64,000 nucleotides of DNA from contig BSYQ01000002.1 in NCBI GenBank assembly GCA_030272585.1, positions 4,712,001-4,776,000 of the forward strand, given 5' to 3'. Both the position numbers and the translations under genes were made by a program. Source of the stretch: Bryopsis sp. KO-2023 (Eukaryota; Chlorophyta; Ulvophyceae; Bryopsidales; Bryopsidaceae). Below are positions 31,501 through 41,789 of this stretch, piece by piece; the first letter of the stretch is position 1, and each line of letters starts with the position of its first letter. The notes under the pieces were generated by a model. It worked only from the letters and a program-made list of their open reading frames with translations. It searched no databases and was not told the origin of the DNA.

Positions 31501-31855
31501 TCGGCATATTAAGTTTTCCCTCAGATTTGAACGGTATTTGACAACTTTAAAACCAACTTCTCTTCGGGTTTTCTTTACTCGTTTTCGTTGTGGTATTCAT
31601 TTCTTGGAAGTGGAAGTGGGACGATATAATGGTGTACCAAGGGAAAACAGGATTTGTCGGTTGTGTCGGTCCGCGGTGGAAGATGAACGGCATTTTCTTT
31701 TTGAATGTCCTTTTTATTCTTCCTTTCGTTCTTTGCATTCAGATGTTTTTCGATGGGCTAATCCCAAGGATCTTTTTAGTAGGGTGCCATCGGGCAAATT
31801 AGCTTTAATTATCAGCAAAATGGCTTCAATACGTTCAGCAGGTTTACAATCCTAA
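28595..31855 (+). CDS. LINE ORF2 (AP endonuclease, reverse transcriptase, zinc knuckle)
   Basis: The frame is about 1086 residues. The endonuclease shows VCWNCRGF near the N-terminus, GDFNSRIG and SDHRPV, the catalytic signatures of APE-type nicking enzymes. Reverse transcriptase shows YRPIVLTSPLYKIF, LDFRKAYDSV, GVLQGCPASPSLYSL and the catalytic FADD (about 30694). A C-terminal CRLCRSAVEDERHFLFEC zinc knuckle is typical of L1-like ORF2. The protein nicks the target and copies its own RNA onto it. There are no internal stops, so the element may be active or recently active. The start at 28622 sometimes assumed is a TTG. Confidence 0.92.
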   Translation, partial: DSSHHPLLNLVCWNCRGFVSYKEPYLLQLISNNHFVALSDIGNLASLPCFGNTRFFGIERSISDRGGGVGVYIKRSKGLKVSMDSTYSSHWLIVLKCIFYSFHFSVLAIYVPPSSSPFWDISLWDRFQEVLTAVSSSAPVILIGDFNSRIGKGNRFYGDSLDSSVFVPNRQNRDTCINRNGRLLLQLCESFQLVVLNGRARGDQSGGFTFENNRGDKSTIDFVIVSRSIWGLLPTLFIPTLVPFESDHRPVRVSLSNVPVGRVRSQKPRCFWNVAMSGFFRTSFSRHTPSLLRVFSSSMDLDSMADQILAAIRSSIPAFAWKMPSQRIFSRFQWFDSECYSLRARVWRAYRSDKHGSEYKQLRSNYQKLCSGKKSDFQKTYGDRLLGLYHSDRKAFFSHFRPKSLVEPDWVSMDDWVSFYSSLFSPKDHDSSWSLSSFFEHTSVQDTSILEHAITLEEVLGAIMRLRRHAAPGLDELPTALFKDAKDCLIGILAGFYQVCGDRKQFPRGWLTGILRPFYKGKGNRAVPEFYRPIVLTSPLYKIFSYILLGRMEVVDCRVGLRSDLQAGFHVDFSPNDHLFLFWLFWFHSKDQRLPFFILWLDFRKAYDSVQHRRLWETLYCFRFSKAYVEMWQYLYEHSSFVIKASVGTSVPIPLRAGVLQGCPASPSLYSLYQEPLQDLLNSRIAAPSLGGETIPCMMFADDTGIPGHCWSGVKEVLQVLIEWEQYSGIGLNFSKTILMVFFQQLMSSSFHFHEHSIPISEDHTYLGIRLSSSSHHPFLSHIDYVLAQCRKAMGFVLSRLFALKIEDPKVAYNLFKVYVLGSIGYGFPIWGPFLTVSQWRLLEAIHLQFMRSILRLPRYTPKEVLYGELGCYPLELALWSQLCRYWNKLVGLSVDRLHGRLFCWGFDQYHASRSSWFGRILGFFRRFWPEKIFSSTTLVDISEFQRRYKAMHAEHVFGSSASRVISWYRHIKFSLRFERYLTTLKPTSLRVFFTRFRCGIHFLEVEVGRYNGVPRENRICRLCRSAVEDERHFLFECPFYSSFRSLHSDVFRWANPKDLFSRVPSGKLALIISKMASIRSAGLQS

Positions 31856-31899
31856 GGTTTTTGTTTTGTTTTTGTTTTTTTTTTTTTGTTTTTTCTCTT

Positions 31900-31985
31900 T
31901 CTTTTCTTTCCTTTTTGTCTTTGTTCCAGCATCATAGAGGGTGATGGCTCTCTTTTGCTGTGGGTTGTAATTATGATTATGATTA
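31900..31985 (+). other. LINE 3' end: conserved hairpin-like tail plus ATTATG repeat
   Basis: It contains TTGTTCCAGCATCATAGAGG, then GTGATGGCTCTCTTTTGCTG and TGGGTT. Very similar sequence stands alone at about 48433 and 50392. Some LINE reverse transcriptases recognise a 3' stem-loop, and AGAG pairs with CTCT here. Confidence 0.65.
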
Positions 31986-31996
31986 TGTGCTAGACA
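31986..31996. repeat. target-site duplication, 3' copy (TGTGCTAGACA)
   Basis: This is an exact match to 27438-27448. Confidence 0.85.
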
Positions 31997-32129
31997 ATGC
32001 TCCAGAAATTGCATGGAACAATTTTATGGTTTCGACTGAGAGTTATAATTTGATTTGATTCCACGAGTGAGAGGGGATTTGGCCCAGGAGGTTTTCACTG
32101 CAGTCAGCTCTGTTGCACACACTCATGTC

Positions 32130-34800
32130 ACACTCTTTTTTTTCTCACTCTATCCTGCCAACGAACCGTTTTTTCCCCCCACTTTCCAAATATCCGCTGG
32201 TAGTTTTTCTATTGTACCACCTGTCAACCCTCCAACTTCCCACAAAAATCTTTCAATCATTTTTTGACACTTGTTTCTCGTCTCTTTTGAAGAAAGAATT
32301 CTCCACTTCTTTTTCAATGTTCCACAATCCCCCCCTCACTGTCTCACTTTTTTTTTCTTTCTGTGACTGACCCATTACTCTCTAACTCTTTCCCTTCCCC
32401 CAAACTTTGCCACTGAATCGAGATACAAAATCAATCAAAATCTTAAAGGAGAGTGACAGAAGCATTACAATCAACTTTGCTGCTGCTCATCTGCCCCAAT
32501 TTTTGACCCCGTTCTAAGGTTTCTTTTCGACCTTTTTCTGAGGAGGGGAAAGCATTCATTGGCATTTTAGCCTTATGCCCAGCAAAAGTCGTCTTTTCAA
32601 CTTTTTTTTTTCTCCATCTATATTGGGCTGGCAGGAGCATGATGGTCCATCCTTTTAAAAAAAGCCACGACCACAAGAAAACCCTTTTGGGGGGGGGGGA
32701 GGTTGGCAGAATCAGGCTTCTGGATGTCAGCCTACATGGGGAAGAAAGAAAAGGGTTACACATGCGGGGGAAGTAAGAAACAACATCACTGTCCATGTGT
32801 GTGTTTTAATTAAAACTGGAAAAAGACAAATGTGTAACTGACTGCATTAGGCACAAAACACTCCAGCGACTCTGGTGCATTTGGCTTTTCCTTTTGTTTT
32901 GAAAGGTTCCTTTTAGTCTTTTTGTTTCAGGGTCCAACCGAAACATGCACAATGAAATCCCTTGCAGGGAAAAGTAATCCAGAAAAAACTGGATTTTGAG
33001 GGGGAAAAAAGGCACCCCCACAAGAAATCCCTCCATGTTTCTTTCCCAAAATATAAAAAAACTTTATTTTTTTTCATTTTTCTTGAATTCATTTTTCCAT
33101 CACCTTGTTTTGAATAAAGGCATCCACATTAGCTAAAAACCGATCCGATGTGACGATCCCTGTCCACAGCCCAATGCAGAATCGTAATCAATTTTGATTG
33201 AAAAAGAGTGTGTTAAAAAATTTCTAATGCAGGACCAGCTGTTGATATTTTGTGGGTCAGTGACCCACCAAAAAAAAGAGTCATTGGCAATACTTATCCC
33301 CAATTTTTTTTTGTCCCTATTCTCCCCCAACTCAAAGGAATTCCTCCCTTTAGAGGGCTGGATTATCCACTGCCACTCTTTTTTCTCTTCTTCCTCTTTT
33401 TTCTTTCTGTCTCTTGTTTTCTTTTCAAATCTTCAGCAGATGGGTGGGCGAAAACTAACCTGATCTATAAAGCCCTCCGGTTATTCCTGCAGTCCTTTTG
33501 ATACGGGGCTCCTGTTGCTGCTCGTTAAATTGGAGAGTCCAGTTGATTTCTGCTTTTCGTTTGCCGCAATCCACCCCCTTGTCAATAATCAGAAAACCAC
33601 CTCCAAGTTTTTGCCACCTGAGTTTTTTTTAGCATTCTAAAAACGAAATTCAAATCCATCACCAACAAATCGACATTGGTTGGAAATACACATGCACATT
33701 CAATGATTCAGACAAGAGATGAGGAGAAAACTGAAATGTTCAATTTCAAAATTGATTTTCCACAATGCTTGGTTTCTTGGGAAGTAGGATTTATGATGGG
33801 ACGATTGGTCAGGTCAATCCAGGCCACACCAACTTTTTTTCCATTTCAGAGAGGTCTTTCTCTCTGGTTTCTTCATAAAAGAAAGCAAAATACCGCTCTC
33901 CGGGTGTATCATATTTTTGACCGGCTGGCAAGCTTCACCACAAGCGCCTTGAGGGGGCGCTGCTCTGTCAGACTGGGTCTGCAGCCTTAAAAAAAAAAAA
34001 AAAAGATAAAAAAAAAGATAAAGATAAAGGTTCGTGGGCACTAGAGCCAGAACCCCTTAACGCGCGCGTGAAAAAAAAACCTACACCAAGCCGCTGGACC
34101 TATGTTTTTTCTCGACGCCAATCAGCCCACTCGAAAGAAAATCTCAAGAAAGGGGGGTCTATTGAAAGGAAAGAAAATTTGCATAGTCACTCTTCCACTC
34201 ACTGAATAAAAAATTGACCTCGACCCTCTGTCGACTTGTCGAATCATCAGCGTCGATCAATCCGACAACACCGCCGCCGCAGTTGAACAGAGCTGTTATC
34301 TCAACCCCAAAACAGCTTTCACGGACAATCGAATACCTCCCTCTACCGGAAACGTTTTTGATATCAGATTACTTCACGCAGGTGGGTTTGCTCGGCGTTA
34401 CCTCTTAGGCGTAGGTTTTTCGCCTACGCTGTTCTCAGTTACAGCGGAGCGGACGGTTCGACAAGTGCAGAGTGGGTTACTAGGACTGCAAGTTTGGTCT
34501 TAGTGGTCTTATTAAGAACGTTCGACCAACGTTTTTCTTCTTTTTTCCTGCCCGGCTTTAGCCGTCCTCCTTCTGAATTTTCGGCAACATGGGGGAGGGG
34601 GGTGAACATGGCATTGTTTCGGCTTTGTTGGTGCTTTCGGCTTTGCTGGTGCTGGGTGTCCCCACAGCTCGTTTTTTTGTTGAAAAGACGTTCGCTCTCG
34701 TCAGGGCGATAAAGTTCTGGCTTTGGAAAGCCTCGTTTTTTAGGGAGCATAAAAAGTATTGGTTGATCGACTGATTATCTGTTCGAATTGAAGGGGGCTG
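32130..34800 (+). repeat. right duplication arm (R1 copy 3, R2 copy 2, gene C flank)
   Basis: The order of matching blocks is the reverse complement of 20165 to 17060: R1 (32130-32520), GGATGGTCCATC-type block, GGTTGGCAGAATC and CATCCAGAAGCC-type block (32690-32750), CACATCGGATCG-type block (about 33150), R2 (33200-33990), then the gene flank with the same hairpin. Blocks are diverged by many substitutions and indels, so the duplication is not recent. Confidence 0.65.
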
Positions 34801-34805
34801 CAACC

Positions 34806-35852
34806 ATGAGCGACTTTATTCGGGTCGAATGGTACTTGCCTAGGGAGATCCTGATCGATATTCTGCAGAGAATTCCTGCTCGATCGCTTGCTAGATGCTC
34901 TTGTGTGGCCAAATGTTGGCGAGAAGTTACATAGGAGCAGTCAGACTTGAAAAGAAAAATCGACTTGGAGCGTGCGTGGTTGGATGAACCAATCGAGCCC
35001 ACTATTCACAATGAACAGAGTTTTTTTTTCGTGGAGTGTTGTGCCAAGATCAAGGATCTCATTGCCTTAGGTGGTGATGACGGATTCAAGGTGTTCACTT
35101 TCGATCGAAAAGAATTTGTTTTTGAATGTACGGAGATTCGCCATGTGAATTGTCTTTCTTTCATGGATGGGATCCTTGTAATCGGCCATATCAATGGTGA
35201 CTTGTGTGGATGGGATATATCCACATGGAAAAAGCTTTTTTGCGTCTCAATTCTCGATTCGTATATCTTATCGATTGCAGACCTTGGTGACATCGTGGCT
35301 ATTGGGGGCGAAGATGGGGATCTTCAAATTTGGAAAAAAGGGGTGTGGGAGTTGGGGAGATCCCTTCAAGGTCACGAAGATGATGTTACATGTCTCTTGC
35401 CCCAACCAGGCGATCTCTTGATCAGTGGGTCACGGGATAAGACTGTTCGAATATGGAACTTAGTTGACAATACTTGCCTTAAAGTGTTGTGTAGCCTCAC
35501 AGCGATGTCCCTTTGTGTTTCTGATGGACTCTTGTTTTGTGGATCGTATAATGGTATAATTCACTTGTGGGAGTTTGAAAGCGGCAAATACGTGCAAGCT
35601 TTTCGAGGTCACAAAAGACATGTGACCTCCTTGTTTGTTGAAGGGGGTCGAATGCTCTCAGCATCTTGTGATGGAACGACAAAAATATGGGATACAACAA
35701 AGGAGGAGTGTGTGCGGAGTTTTGATTGTTTGCAATATCTGGAAAAAGACGTCTTTCAAAAGTTGAATCTGATATGGGTTGATGATGGAAAGCTGGTGGT
35801 CGTTGGCAGTCCTGCGGAGATTTTGGAGTGGGATTTTTCGAAGGGGTTGTAA
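34806..35852 (+). pseudogene. F-box/WD40 gene C, F-box ended by an in-frame TAG
   Basis: From the ATG at 34806 the frame reads an F-box (LPREILIDILQRIPARSLA...CVAKCWREVT) and hits TAG at 34932-34934 (codon 43). The corresponding position in gene A is a lysine codon (AAG). The same frame stays open to 35852, with WD40 cores GSRDKTVRIWN, CGSYNGIIHLWE and SASCDGTTKIWD and the end ILEWDFSKGL. A protein from the internal ATG at 34947 would have the propeller (301 residues) but no F-box, so it could not dock to SKP1. One nonsense codon is the only lesion I see. Closest relative in the window is gene A, in inverted orientation. Confidence 0.8.
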
Positions 35853-37080
35853 GCAATACCTACTAGGCATCTTGTTGTTTTATACTGTTTCGTTATTTTA
35901 CCCGTTCAATGATTGGAGGTGCAATTTTAAAGAGGACCGCTCTTACGAATTTGTCTTACCTTTTTTCAATAATCAATTTTCTCATCTTTGCTTGTTTTTC
36001 TTTTTTATAATCTCAAATCTCTATGAATTAAGAGAACACAAGTAGTTCAATTTCCCCATTCCTTAACACCTTTCTGAAAAATTGTGGTAAGGTGTTATAC
36101 CCTCTTTCCCGCACGAAGAGAAAGAATGGAGTTAACAGAAAAAACGCACACACTGTCACTGCCCTGTGAGTTTGGGCAGCACGTATCGGAAACCAGTTCC
36201 CTGTTGACGACACAAAACCCGTCTCGAATTTAACGGGCGTTCCACTCCTCTTCTGAGGTCAATCAACTTAGTTGGCGGCGCTCAAAACATCACATTCACT
36301 CAGGAAGTTCACGTAGCCAGCAAAATCGGCGAAAGGATAAAAAAAAACTCGCTGGGGAATTGTGTCCCAAAACCTTTTGAAGGCAAACTTGACTTCAAAT
36401 TTCTTCTTTAAAGATAGGAAGGCAGTGATTTAGAATAGGAATCAGGGATCTCCGCGACTGGGAAAAACCAGTCCCCAAAAGAGCCCCCAAAACGCGAACT
36501 CGCATCAAGACCTGTACTTTTGAGGTGGAGCCCTTGGGGATTTTCACAGCACACCAGGAGCGAAAAGATAGAGACAGGAGCTCAATTCAGATCCTTTCCT
36601 TGCTAGTGGTGACACAGTTTGGGGGGGAGTGAGTCACGAGGTCTTTGTATCGTCGACTCTGATCAGAAGTCCTGGCCTGAAAAATATTCCAAACCCACCA
36701 ATCGTACTCCCATTATAACATGGGTAGGAGAAGAAAAGAGTGATCTTATAGAACCCACAAGCCTAAATTTCAATTTCAGTGTGGGAAGGAAAGAGAGTGA
36801 CCTTCCAAAAAACCCCAACCCCGATCTCAATCTCCCAGTCCTTGCAAAAAGAGGGAAAAAGAATGACCAATCGGAACGATTGATACAGTCACTCTCTCAC
36901 AGAAGGAGAAAAGAGTGATCTTCTAATCACGTGATCTCGCGCATCGGCAAGGAAAGAAACGGTGGGGTTGATGGGTCCCATCAATCGGACAGAAATTTCA
37001 ACATCAAGAGTTTCTGTCATTTCTCCGCCGGTCGCACCGCGCGTCATAAATATTCACGCAAGCAATTTTACTTCCACAAG
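35853..37080. other. intergenic
   Basis: No gene is seen. GAAAAGAGTGATCTT-like short repeats occur at 36735-36920. Confidence 0.45.
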
Positions 37081-37383
37081 TTCCACGAGTTACACAAGTT
37101 GACAAGCGCTACGTTTCGTTTCGTTTCGTTTTGTTCCGTTTTGGTTTTGGTTTTGGTTTTGGTTTTGGTTTCCTGTTGGAACTGGTGTTTTTATTCTGTT
37201 GGGATCGACGTTCGGGGACAAATGTCCACGACTGAATTCCCTCTACCACAAAAATACAAGAAAAGTTTCGTTCAGAAAACAAATACGGCTTTGTTGCGTT
37301 CACAAGTTTTGGCTGTTTCGGGCTGTTCGAGTTGTTTGGGCTGTTTGGGCAGCTTGCGCTGGTTGTGGGCTGTGGTTTGGAGT
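37081..37383. repeat. right minisatellite flank, inverted copy of 21.84-22.15 kb
   Basis: It carries a CGTTT run, a (GGTTTT)n run at 37141-37170, AACTGGTGTTTTTATTCTGT, GATCGACGTTCG and CAAATACGGC. These are the reverse complement of the left flank. Confidence 0.7.
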
Positions 37384-38990
37384 TTTTCCTGGTTGTCTTC
37401 AGGTGCTGAGGTTGAGGAGTTTCAGGGTGGTGATGATTTTGGGCTTTGGAGGGTTTTTTCTGGTTGTCTAGAGGTGCTGAGGTTGAGGTGTTTCATGGTG
37501 GTGATGATTTTGGGCTTTGGAGGGTTTTTTCTGGTTGTCTAGAGGTGCTGAGGTTGAGGTGTTTCAGGGTGGTGATGATTTTGGGCTTTGGAGGTTTTTT
37601 CTGGTTGTCTAGAGGTGCTGAGGCTGAGGAGTTTCAGGGTGGTGATGATTTTGGGCTTTGGAGGGTTTTTTCTGGTTGTCTAGAGGTGCTGAGGCTGAGG
37701 AGTTTCAGGGTGGTGATGATTTTGGGCTTTGGAGGTCTTTTCTGGTTGTCTTGAGGTGCTGAGGTTGAGGAGTTTCAGGGTGGTGATGATTTTGGGCTTT
37801 GGAGGTCTTTTCTGGTTGTCTAGAGGTGCTGAGGTTGAGGAGTTTCAGGGTGGTGATGATTTTGGGCTTTGGAGGTTTTTTCTGGTTGTCTAGAGGTGCT
37901 GAGGCTGAGGAGTTTCAGGGTGGTGATGATTTTGGGCTTTGGAGGTCTTTTCTGGTTGTCTTGAGGTGCTGAGGTTGAGGAGTTTCAGGGTGGTGATGAT
38001 TTTGGGCTTTGGAGGTTTTTTTCTGGGTGTCTTGAGGTGCTGAGGTTGAGGTGTTTCAGGGTGGTGATGATTTTGGGCTTTGGAGGGTTTTTTCTGGTTG
38101 TCTAGAGGTGCTGAGGTTGAGGTGTTTCAGGGTGGTGATGATTTTGGGCTTTGGAGGTTTTTTCTGGTTGTCTAGAGGTGCTGAGGCTGAGGAGTTTCAG
38201 GGTGGTGATGATTTTGGGCTTTGGAGGTTTTTTCTGGTTGTCTAGAGGTGCTGATGTTGAGGAGTTTCAGGGTGGTGATGATTTTGGGCTTTGGAGGTTT
38301 TTTTCTGGTTGTCTAGAGGTGCTGATGTTGAGGAGTTTCAGGGTGGTGATGATTTTGGGCTTTGGAGGTTTTTTTCTGGTTGTCTAGAGGTGCTGAGGTT
38401 GAGGAGTTTCAGGGTGGTGATGATTTTGGGCTTTGGAGGTTTTTTTCTGGTTGTCTAGAGGTGCTGAGGTTGAGGAGTTTCAGGGTGGTGATGATTTTGG
38501 GCTTTGGAGGTTTTTTTCTGGTTGTCTAGAGGTGCTGAGGTTGAGGAGTTTCAGGGTGGTGATGATTTTGGGCTTTGGAGGTTTTTTTCTGGTTGTCTAG
38601 AGGTGCTGAGGTTGAGGAGTTTCAGGGTGGTGATGATTTTGGGCTTTGGAGGTTTTTTTCTGGTTGTCTAGAGGTGCTGAGGTTGAGGAGTTTCAGGGTG
38701 GTGATGATTTTGGGCTTTGGAGGTTTTTTTCTGGTTGTCTAGAGGTGCTGAGGTTGAGGAGTTTCAGGGTGGTGATGATTTTGGGCTTTGGAGGTTTTTT
38801 TCTGGTTGTCTAGAGGTGCTGAGGTTGAGGAGTTTCAGGGTGGTGATGATTTTGGGCTTTGGAGGTTTTTTTCTGGTTGTCTAGAGGTGCTGAGGTTGAG
38901 GAGTTTCAGGGTGGTGATGATTTTGGGCTTTGGAGGTTTTTTTCTGGTTGTCTAGAGGTGCTGAGGTTGAGGAGTTTTAGGTGATGATTA
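37384..38990. repeat. minisatellite, right array (about 22 units of about 70 bp)
   Basis: Units read GGTGCTGAGGTTGAGGAGTT, then TCAGGGTGGTGATGATTTTG, GGCTTTGGAGG, a T run and TCTGGTTGTCTAGA. They are the reverse complement of the left array units with a GGAGG insertion type. Units after about 38350 are almost identical, suggesting recent homogenisation. The unit contains no CpG. Frames through it are by-products of the repeat, not genes. Confidence 0.95.
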
Positions 38991-39850
38991 TGTTTCTGAC
39001 TCTATTCTGCCAGTCAACATTTGTTTCTCCCACTTTCCAAAAATTCACTTTTTTTTTGTACAGCTCTCCAACTTCCCACAAAATTATTTCAACCAATTTC
39101 TGATACATTTGGTTTTTCTCTATGGAGTAAATCCTCCATATTTTTTTTTTCACAGGTCACAGTATTTTGGACCAATACAGTCTCCCCCTCTTGTGTTCTT
39201 ATTCTTTTTTCTTTCACTGGCTGACCCATTAGTCTCTCACTCTTTTTTTCCCTCCCTCAAATTTTGCCACTGATTCGAAATACAAAATTAGCTGAAATCT
39301 CATAGTGACAGAAACACTACAATACTATGATCTAAAATTGCCTATCATCCACCAGAACCTGAAATCAATTCTCGAAAAGGCCCTTTTAAGTTAACCCCAC
39401 CATGCTGCCAGAAAACACCCCAAAAAAAAGTGAACAACACAACCCAGCCCGTAGATTTCTGATAAATCAGATTCACTCCCCCCCAAATACAGACTCACAG
39501 ACACAAGCAAATACCCCTCATCTCCGTAATTATTGAATCATCTGGGCAAACCACTATCATGGTGAGAGTGTTTATCAAGGCCCATTAGTCCCTGACTCTT
39601 TTTGTCCTATCTTCTTTGCAGAACTGCTCTAAAAAACAGAATCAGAATCTTATAATAAGGAGGAACAGAAATAAAACTCTACTACTGACTAAAAGTTATC
39701 CATTGTCCACTTAGAACCTGAAATAAAATCTCAATAAAATCTCTTCTGAAACCCCATTCATGCTGCCAGAAAGCACAAATGAAAAATTATGCTGAACAGA
39801 ATCAACCCCACAGATTTCTGATACAACAGACCCCCCCCCCACACACACAC
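38980..39850 (+). repeat. dispersed repeat R1, copies 4 and 5
   Basis: 38980-39540 is the longest R1 copy. A second, shorter one (39600-39850) repeats CCACTTAGAACCTGAAA, ATGCTGCCAGAAAGCAC, CCCACAGATTTCTGATA and a C run. They lie head to tail. Confidence 0.6.
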
Positions 39851-39864
39851 AGGGCCACGGGTTG

Positions 39865-39945
39865 CAGTTTTACCAGAGGACTTCAGACCACTTCAGAGAC
39901 TTCAGTCAGAAAATCGCTTCGTTGAGAGGATTTACTCTGCAAAAA
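39865..39945 (+). repeat. short dispersed repeat R3, copy 1
   Basis: CAGAGGACTTCAGACCACTT, then CAGTCAGAAAATCGCTTCGT. Inverted or direct copies lie at 41790-41855 (minus), 43225-43270 (plus) and in part 23215-23245 (minus). Confidence 0.6.
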
Positions 39946-40487
39946 TTCCACTGGGACGACTGCAGCACACACGGAAAACGCTCTGGAGTGCAACCAAGAC
40001 CAGAAAATGGTCTTCAGGAATCCCAAAGGATGAAGAGAAGAAACTAGCAGAGTGGACCCAAAATCGTCAACCTGGAAAACCAAATTTAACTGTTGTGTCA
40101 CCGATGGGCCAGTAAGAGCTAGCCTCGCGCTTGTGCTTGTTCTCAGCGTTTCAAGATTTCAAGTCTGAGGGAGCCCTGCCTGTTTTTTTTTTTCCTTTTT
40201 CAAGCAGGGTTGTTAGTTTCCTTGCGGGGCTAAAATCCCAGCGTCAAAAGACGTGGCACCCCAAAGAGAAGGAAGAGCCTCTTCAGGGACGTGGGTTTGC
40301 TTCAGGTAGCTCTTTCTCGGTGGTGAATCAGGCCTAGTTGATTTTTTTAAGGTGGTAGCAAGTGGCTTTTCGGGAACGAAAGTGTGGAAGCTTTGGTTTG
40401 CTGGCTTGCATGCATGTTTATGGGATGTCACCACACGTGGCTGGTCAGGGTGGCCAAAGGGGATGTGGAATGCCCCTCGAAAGGGAC

Positions 40488-40612
40488 GTCAGGGACGTCA
40501 GTCAGACTGACCGTTGGGTGCAGCCAAAACCAGCTTTTCCAAGCTGATCGGAAAAGTAGATGGGTGGTGATTGGGTGGTCTCTGGTTGGAGCTGCACCCA
40601 CAGTCTGACTGA
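40488..40612. repeat. hairpin-forming inverted repeat
   Basis: GTCAGTCAGACTGACCG and GGGTGCAGCCAAAACCAG on the left pair with CTGGTTGGAGCTGCACCC and CAGTCTGACTGATCC on the right. The arms are about 38 bases and the loop about 45. It is noncoding. Confidence 0.5.
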
Positions 40613-40854
40613 TCCTGAGGAATGGGTGGATGGGTTGGCTGTGGGGTTTTTCGCTTTTGTTGGGAGCCAAGTGGGTTGGTGCAACTTATAACATAACCAT
40701 CAACATCCAGGATCCAACAAAACACGCCGAAAACAACAGCAGTTTTTCCCCAACATGCATGAAAATCCCCCCAAAAAAAGTGAAAGTAGAATCCAAAACG
40801 AAAACAAAACCCCGCTGAAACCGCCGGCAGCTACGACCTCTCTGGCGCATGACA

Positions 40855-40937
40855 ATTCGAGAGTGAAGGTTCGAACCCGGGACCTGGTGGCCAGGGATCC
40901 TCTAGCAGATCCCCTTGACCAGCGGGCCGAACGATGA
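40855..40937 (-). other. tRNA-derived sequence (SINE head or pseudo-tRNA)
   Basis: On the minus strand GGCCCGCTGGTCAAGG resembles a Pol III A box and, about 40 bases on, GGGTTCGAACC is a perfect B box. The anticodon stem does not close normally (CCTGG-CCA-CCAGG), so it is not a working tRNA. Confidence 0.35.
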
Positions 40938-41187
40938 TATGCAGCGATGTCGCACTCAAGTACCCCCCCAAGGATGATTCACCCAACCGCCAGAAACTCG
41001 AGCGGTGCGAGCGACCAAAGCCACCAGAGAGTCAGGTGGGTGAGAGTGTGGGGGACAGGAAAACGCTTTCCTGTTCTGGAGAAGCTCGGTCGAGTTCTCA
41101 CGGTTTGGGTAAACCTCAAACTTCGAGCTGCGTTCTGTTCACAGTTGCTGCAAATTTCCAGGTCTGTCATTAATCAATGGGGGCCTG

Positions 41188-41374
41188 GGCATAGGCGTAG
41201 CCATGGGGGGTTGGGGGGGGCCAGGCCCCCCCAAGAGTCGGCCGCTAAGAAATTTGCGGACTGGGTGTCTACATGTGAACTTTACTTTGTTTTTGAAAAT
41301 GACCTTCCCCCCTTCGTTTTGCCCCCCCCCCCCCCCCCCCCCCCAGTTTATTTTTCTGGCTACGCCTATGGGCC
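41188..41374. mobile_element. short G/C-rich terminal-inverted-repeat element (187 bp)
   Basis: The left end CATAGGCGTAGCCA and right end TGGCTACGCCTATG are perfect inverted repeats. Next to them lie a G-rich block on the left and a long C run (about 22) on the right. There is no ORF. It looks like a MITE. A single end of the same kind is at 47321. Confidence 0.65.
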
Positions 41375-41789
41375 TTGGGCTGCAAGAGGGCGAGAACCTG
41401 AAGGTCAGAGACTCAAATATCCCCTAAACTGACGCTAAACTGATACTCCTGCCTCCTGCGTTCGGACCTGGTAGGTACCTGGCCGTGATTCTGTCCGTCG
41501 CTCCCTCTTTCGGACATCGTGTCAAAGCTCCTCGATATAGTTTTTCGTTCATTTCAAAAACCTCCTGGTGGATTGCAGACGCTAACGACGACACTCGTGT
41601 GAGGCTTCCGAGTGCAGGTTTTGATTTTCCGCCAAGGACGTCACTCGATGCAGATAGAATCCGCGTCCAGTCGTCACTGGATCGACAGGGACGTCCAGAA
41701 ACGCTCGAGTTCGGACACTCTTGGCGTCACTGTGGTGGAGAAAGATATTTCAACGTGCTCTCTGGTCGTCGGCTGCAGAAAAAACTGCC

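Larger units (their letters stand above)
27449..31985 (+). mobile_element. APE-type LINE, apparently full length (about 4.5 kb)
   Basis: The element is bounded by an exact 11-bp target-site duplication. It has a 5' part with a T-rich stretch, ORF1, ORF2 with endonuclease and reverse transcriptase, a T-rich 3' UTR and a short ATTATG-type tail at 31968-31985. ORF1 and ORF2 are open throughout except for one in-frame TAG between them. The layout resembles L1-like LINEs. The duplication shows that it integrated by target-primed reverse transcription. Confidence 0.9.

Noticed and set aside
37446-38387. Frames with repeated GGDDFGLWR and WLSRGAE-like units
   Set aside because: They arise from reading through the 70-bp minisatellite, whose length is not a multiple of three.
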